64,000 nucleotides of DNA from an uncultured Clostridia bacterium (lineage in GTDB: Bacteria; Bacillota; Clostridia; Oscillospirales; CAG-272). The notes under the pieces were generated by a model. The model was given only the letters and a program-made list of their open reading frames with translations, was not told the DNA's origin and made no database searches. The first letter of the stretch is position 1, and each line of letters begins with the position of its first letter. The translations under genes and the position numbers were made by a program. The DNA is taken from contig CANQMS010000006.1 of assembly GCA_947624995.1 (NCBI GenBank), forward strand, positions 19,329 to 83,328, given 5' to 3'. Below are positions 60,945-64,000 of this stretch, piece after piece.

Positions 60945-61842
60945 GAAAATATTGTCTTAAAACCTCCTCCAGCTTTGACGTATCTTCGGGCGGGGCGAGC
61001 GGGAGGCGGAGCTCGGGGGAGGCATGCCCGAGCATTGACATCGCGAGCTTGACGGGAATCGGGTTCGGGCAGGAGAAGAGCGCCTTTATGAGCGGCAGCA
61101 GGTAGAACTGGCGGCGGCGCGCGGAGACGGTGTCTCCGCGGAAGAAGTCGCGGCAGAGCGCCTCCGTTTCCTCGGGGCAGAGGTTGGAGACGACAGAGAT
61201 CACGCCGAGGGCGCCGAGGGAGAGCAGCGGCAGCGTTATTTCGTCGCATCCGGAATAGACGGCGAGGAAATCCCCGCATTCGCACAAAAGCGAGGCGGCG
61301 AGAGCGACGTCGCCGGACGCCTCCTTGACGGCAGCGATGTTTTCGTGCTTTGAGAGCTCGCGGTAGACGCTCATCGTCAGCGGGACCGCGGTGCGCGGCG
61401 GGACGTTATAGACGATGACGGGAACGGGCGAGGCATCGGCGATCGCGTAAAAATGCGCGATCAGCCCCTCCTCGGTCGTTTTGTTGTAGTACGGCGTGAC
61501 CGCGAGGACGGCGTCCGCCCCGGCGTATGACGCCTCGATGGCAGAGGCGGCGGACTTTGACGTGTCGTTCGAGCCGACGCCGGCAATGACGGGGACGCGT
61601 CCGCCGGAGACGTCGGCGACGGCGGAGACGAGCGACGTCGCCTCGTCGCGCGTCAGCGTCGGCGCTTCGCCCGTCGTACCGCAGACGACGAGCGCGGAGA
61701 TGCCGCGCCGGATCTGATCCTCCGCGATGCGGACGGCGGAGGTGATGTCGACCTCGCCGCCGGAAAAGGGCGTGATGAGCGCCGTTGCGGCGCCGCGGAA
61801 GATCACGGGCTTGCCGGACGGCAGATATTCCTTATATTCCAT
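60928..61842 (-). CDS. dapA: 4-hydroxy-tetrahydrodipicolinate synthase
   Basis: 304 residues. Condenses pyruvate with aspartate semialdehyde toward diaminopimelate and lysine. Schiff-base Lys173 in AAVKEASGD, Tyr145 in VYNVPPRTAVP, and CGTTGEAPTL (54-63) are present. The C-terminus ends in PGGNF, read from the hairpin repeat, so the natural gene end appears to have been replaced or extended by a few residues. It stands alone, without other lysine genes nearby. Confidence 0.94.
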   Translation of the reverse strand: MEYKEYLPSGKPVIFRGAATALITPFSGGEVDITSAVRIAEDQIRRGISALVVCGTTGEAPTLTRDEATSLVSAVADVSGGRVPVIAGVGSNDTSKSAASAIEASYAGADAVLAVTPYYNKTTEEGLIAHFYAIADASPVPVIVYNVPPRTAVPLTMSVYRELSKHENIAAVKEASGDVALAASLLCECGDFLAVYSGCDEITLPLLSLGALGVISVVSNLCPEETEALCRDFFRGDTVSARRRQFYLLPLIKALFSCPNPIPVKLAMSMLGHASPELRLPLAPPEDTSKLEEVLRQYFPGGNF

Positions 61843-61869
61843 ATGTTCTCCTTATTCGGGTGCGCCGTG

Positions 61870-61898
61870 TTGAAAACGCGGCGAATGTGTGGTACAAT
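61870..61898 (+). promoter_or_regulatory. Promoter of queA
   Basis: TTGAAA (61870-61875), 17-base spacer, TACAAT (61893-61898). Confidence 0.6.
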
Positions 61899-61986
61899 AT
61901 GCGGGGCGGATAAGCGTCCCCGCACTTTTATTTTATGATCGGTGCGGCGGGGGCGCCACGACCCGCACGAACGGAGAACACACGGT

Positions 61987-63069
61987 ATGGAGACAATAAA
62001 GACAATAAAAAACGAGCTCCCAGAAACGGAGCTTTTAAAGAGCGATTTCTATTACGAGCTGCCGGAAGAGCTGATCGCGCAGACGCCGGTCGAGCCGCGC
62101 GATTCCTCGCGCCTGATGGTGCTCGACAAAGAGACGGGCGAGGTCGGTCACTACATTTTCCGCGACATCGAGGAAATGATAAACGAGGGGGACACGCTCG
62201 TCATAAACGATTCAAAGGTCATCCCGGCGCGCCTGTACGGCAGGCGGTCGGACGGCGGCTCGGCGGAGGTCGAGGTCCTGCTTTTGCGGCAGCGCGGCGG
62301 GGACGAGTGGGAATGCCTCGTTCGCCCGGGAAAGCGCGCGCGCGTCGGACACAGGCTCGCGTTCGGAGACGTCCTTTCCGGCGAGGTGACGGGTATCGTC
62401 GAGGACGGGTGCCGGACTGTAAGATTCGACTTTGACCGCGCGCGGTTCGACAATATATTCGCGGCGATAGACGAGGTCGGGGTGATGCCGCTGCCGCCGT
62501 ACATAAAGGAGCGGCTGCGCGACAAAAACAGGTATCAGACCGTGTATGCGCGGCAGTCCGGCTCGGCGGCGGCGCCGACGGCGGGGCTTCACTTCACGCC
62601 GGAGCTCATGGCGCGGATAGAGGCGCGCGGGGCGAAGTTCGTGCGCGTCATGCTGCACGTCGGGCTCGGGACGTTCCGCCCCGTCGGCGAGGACAGGATA
62701 GACGAGCACGTGATGCACACCGAGTTCATAACGGTGACGGAGGAGGCGGCAAGGACGATAAACGAGCGCCGCGCGGCGGGCGGGCGGACCATATGTGTCG
62801 GGACAACGTCGTGCCGGACGCTCGAATCCGCGGCGGACGAGAACGGCGTCGTCCGCGCCGTCACGGGCGACACGGGCATATTCATATATCCGGGCTACAA
62901 GTTCCGCGCGACGGACGCGCTCATAACGAATTTTCACCTGCCCGAGAGCACGCTCATAATGCTCGTTTCCGCGCTCGCGGGCAGAGAGCATACGCTTGCC
63001 GCGTATGATACGGCGGTACGGGAGCGGTACAGATTTTTTTCTTTCGGCGACGCCATGTTCATTGTGTGA
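61987..63069 (+). CDS. queA: S-adenosylmethionine:tRNA ribosyltransferase-isomerase
   Basis: 360 residues from the second candidate ATG. Builds epoxyqueuosine on tRNA. Seen: FYYELPEELIAQTPVEPRDSSRLMV-type start (LIAQTPVEPRD), LVINDSKVIPARL, AAPTAGLHFTPEL, HVGLGTFRPV and TNFHLPESTLIMLVSAL. The last codons (FGDAMFIV) precede an AT-rich insert, and a second copy of the same coding end lies at 63735-63762, so the 3' end was probably replaced when the downstream module arrived. No tgt gene is in the window. Confidence 0.95.
   Translation: METIKTIKNELPETELLKSDFYYELPEELIAQTPVEPRDSSRLMVLDKETGEVGHYIFRDIEEMINEGDTLVINDSKVIPARLYGRRSDGGSAEVEVLLLRQRGGDEWECLVRPGKRARVGHRLAFGDVLSGEVTGIVEDGCRTVRFDFDRARFDNIFAAIDEVGVMPLPPYIKERLRDKNRYQTVYARQSGSAAAPTAGLHFTPELMARIEARGAKFVRVMLHVGLGTFRPVGEDRIDEHVMHTEFITVTEEAARTINERRAAGGRTICVGTTSCRTLESAADENGVVRAVTGDTGIFIYPGYKFRATDALITNFHLPESTLIMLVSALAGREHTLAAYDTAVRERYRFFSFGDAMFIV
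63042..63062 (+). repeat. 21-bp direct repeat, left copy, inside queA
   Basis: TTTCGGCGACGCCATGTTCAT, the queA codons for FGDAMF. It matches 63735-63755 with one mismatch (C to A). The two copies bracket the toxin-antitoxin module; spacing start to start is 693 bases. Confidence 0.8.
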
Positions 63070-63072
63070 TTT

Positions 63073-63093
63073 TGTATATTGATTTCATATACA
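63073..63093. promoter_or_regulatory. Inverted repeat ahead of the second toxin-antitoxin promoter
   Basis: TGTATAT and ATATACA separated by seven bases. It may be an operator for the antitoxin; the distance to the -35 box is 15 bases. Confidence 0.35.
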
Positions 63094-63108
63094 TTTCTTT
63101 GTTTTTCA

Positions 63109-63137
63109 TTGACAAACAGTAGTAATTTGCGTATAAT
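63109..63137 (+). promoter_or_regulatory. Consensus promoter of the second toxin-antitoxin module
   Basis: Perfect TTGACA (63109-63114), 17-base spacer, perfect TATAAT (63132-63137). Confidence 0.8.
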
Positions 63138-63166
63138 AGAAGCAGAAGAGGAAAGGAGGCGTTCCA

Positions 63167-63439
63167 ATGGCACAAACCAATGTAAACATTCGAATTGATG
63201 AGGATACCAAAGTCGCGTTTGATAAATTTTGCCGTGAAATCGGGTTATCCACGAGCGCAGCGTTCAACATTTTTGCAAAAACGGTCGTACGCGAGCAGAG
63301 GATCCCCTTTGCGCTGACCACAGAGGTTCCGAACGAGGAAACAAAGAAGGCGATGAACAACATTAAACAGGGGAAGAACTTGAGCCGCGGGTTCCATACG
63401 GTATCCGAGCTTATGGAGGACCTGTATGCTGACGATTAA
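63167..63439 (+). CDS. RelB/DinJ-family antitoxin
   Basis: 90 residues, start behind GAAAGGAGG. Ribbon-helix-helix N-terminus: NVNIRIDEDTKVAFDKFCRE then LSTSAAFNIFAKTVVREQ, the classic DinJ/RelB pattern. The C-terminal part should bind the toxin. Overlaps the toxin gene by 14 bases. AT-rich relative to queA, in keeping with acquired DNA. Confidence 0.92.
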   Translation: MAQTNVNIRIDEDTKVAFDKFCREIGLSTSAAFNIFAKTVVREQRIPFALTTEVPNEETKKAMNNIKQGKNLSRGFHTVSELMEDLYADD

Positions 63440-63698
63440 GTACGAAACGACCTTCAAAAAAGATTTCAAACGAATCGTCCGGCGCGGTTACGACATTCGA
63501 CTGCTGGAAAAGACAATTGAAATTTTGGCAAATGGGGATCCCCTGCCGCAGAAATACAAGGATCATCCACTGACAGGAGATTATGCGGGGTTTCGTGAAT
63601 GTCACATCACGCCGGACTGGCTGCTCATCTATCGAATCAGCAACAACGAGTTGATATTGTATCTGACAAGAACCGGAACGCATAGCGATTTATTTTAG
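63426..63698 (+). CDS. YafQ/RelE-family toxin
   Basis: 90 residues. YafQ pattern: YETTFKKDFKRIVRRGYDI at the start, GDPLPQKYKDHPLTGDY in the middle, and FRECHITPDWLLIYRI followed by LYLTRTGTHSDLF at the end, holding the catalytic His and Asp/Glu candidates. It cleaves mRNA on the ribosome until bound by the antitoxin. Of the two modules in this window, this one is the more canonical YafQ-DinJ type. Confidence 0.92.
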   Translation: MLTIKYETTFKKDFKRIVRRGYDIRLLEKTIEILANGDPLPQKYKDHPLTGDYAGFRECHITPDWLLIYRISNNELILYLTRTGTHSDLF

Positions 63699-63734
63699 AA
63701 AGTTGCCGATAGGTAAAACATTATAAACTGTGCG

Positions 63735-63762
63735 TTTCGGAGACGCCATGTTCATCCGATAA
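63735..63762 (+). repeat. Displaced queA 3' end (right direct repeat)
   Basis: TTTCGGAGACGCCATGTTCAT (63735-63755) repeats the queA end with one mismatch. Read in frame it gives FGDAMFIR and a TAA stop (63760-63762), a plausible original QueA C-terminus. No ribosome site or start makes it a gene by itself. Confidence 0.75.
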
Positions 63763-64000
63763 GCTGCGCGATGCTGCGTTGCTCCTCGCCGCCTCCCTCG
63801 CCGTAGATACACTACGGCTTCGGGCAAGCGGCTGCGGTGCGCCTTGCCTCGCTTGCTTCTCGAATAAACACCTAAAAAGCTGCGCGATGCTGCGTTGCTC
63901 CTCGCCGCCTCCCTCGCCGTAGGTACACTACGGCTTCGGGCAAGCGGCTGCGGTGCGCCTTGCCTCGCTTGCTTCTCGAATAAACACCTAAAAAGCTGCG
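63761..64000. repeat. 116-bp tandem repeat array, continuing past the window
   Basis: Units begin AAGCTGCGCGATGCTGCG at 63761, 63877 and 63993 (third unit cut by the window edge). The two full units are identical over 116 bases except A/G at one position. That position lies in the loop of a small hairpin, CCGTAG and CTACGG, so the stem is unaffected. The unit contains no convincing open frame or ribosome site. The array starts at the stop codon of the displaced queA end. Confidence 0.85.

Overview
The window looks like chromosomal DNA from an anaerobic, Gram-positive-type Clostridia (Bacillota), probably a gut or rumen lineage. Evidence: codon use is GC-rich; ribosome binding sites are AGGAGG-like; promoters fit TTGACA-17-TATAAT. 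The gene set includes mreBCD with a class B PBP, FeoAB, PduL, a type-4 uracil-DNA glycosylase, YrzB- and YegP-like small proteins, and a cell-wall protein with a Clostridia-type PxTGD sorting motif. No respiratory genes, phage, plasmid, tRNA, rRNA or CRISPR were seen. The exact order cannot be fixed from the sequence.

Layout. 1-4.7 kb: the end of an ABC exporter, a structured RNA, class II aldolase, acyl-ACP thioesterase and two regulators. 4.7-7.4 kb: a two-component system on the minus strand. 7.5-9.8 kb: feoAB. 9.8-12.1 kb: hemolysin-III-type protein and thiI (minus). 12.3-21.2 kb: a growth and division cluster, zapA, U32 protein, dut, maf, mreB, mreC, mreD, PBP2 and nth. 21.2-23.7 kb: two small conserved proteins and nicotinate phosphoribosyltransferase. 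23.8-25.9 kb: an accessory patch with a RelBE-type module, a leader peptide with tandem terminators, and a small membrane protein. 26-31.4 kb: sugar-kinase-like protein, ruvX, UDG, ClpP-like protease, PduL, cysteine desulfurase and a lipoprotein. 31.4-38.9 kb: methionine-gamma-lyase-like protein, a two-gene sugar operon, and a sigma factor with a large membrane partner. 38.9-41.3 kb: a frameshifted surface nuclease-like protein. 41.5-47.6 kb: rplM-rpsI, an XRE/U32 pair, uppP, pgk and tpiA. 47.7-51.7 kb: membrane proteins, GDPD and MFS. 51.9-55.8 kb: HtrA and a second two-component system. 56-64 kb: a KdgK-like kinase, a fused ABC transporter, dapA, queA, a second toxin-antitoxin module and a 116-bp tandem array.

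Most distinctive signals. (1) Eleven copies of one intergenic element lie just after stop codons, always in the orientation of the gene they follow. Each is a near-perfect 15-19 bp hairpin whose stem sequence varies, followed by a conserved tail resembling ACCCC-TCTTCAAAGCTTTTTA. Three convergent gene pairs carry two facing copies, and one copy supplies the last codons and stop of dapA. (2) The AT-rich toxin-antitoxin module near the right end is bracketed by a 21-bp direct repeat (one mismatch) of the queA 3' end, so the displaced queA terminus survives beyond the insert, next to the tandem array. (3) A leader peptide with tandem terminators, a rod-like RNA upstream of fba, a repeat-built sigma-factor partner, and a PfkB protein lacking its catalytic Asp also merit attention.
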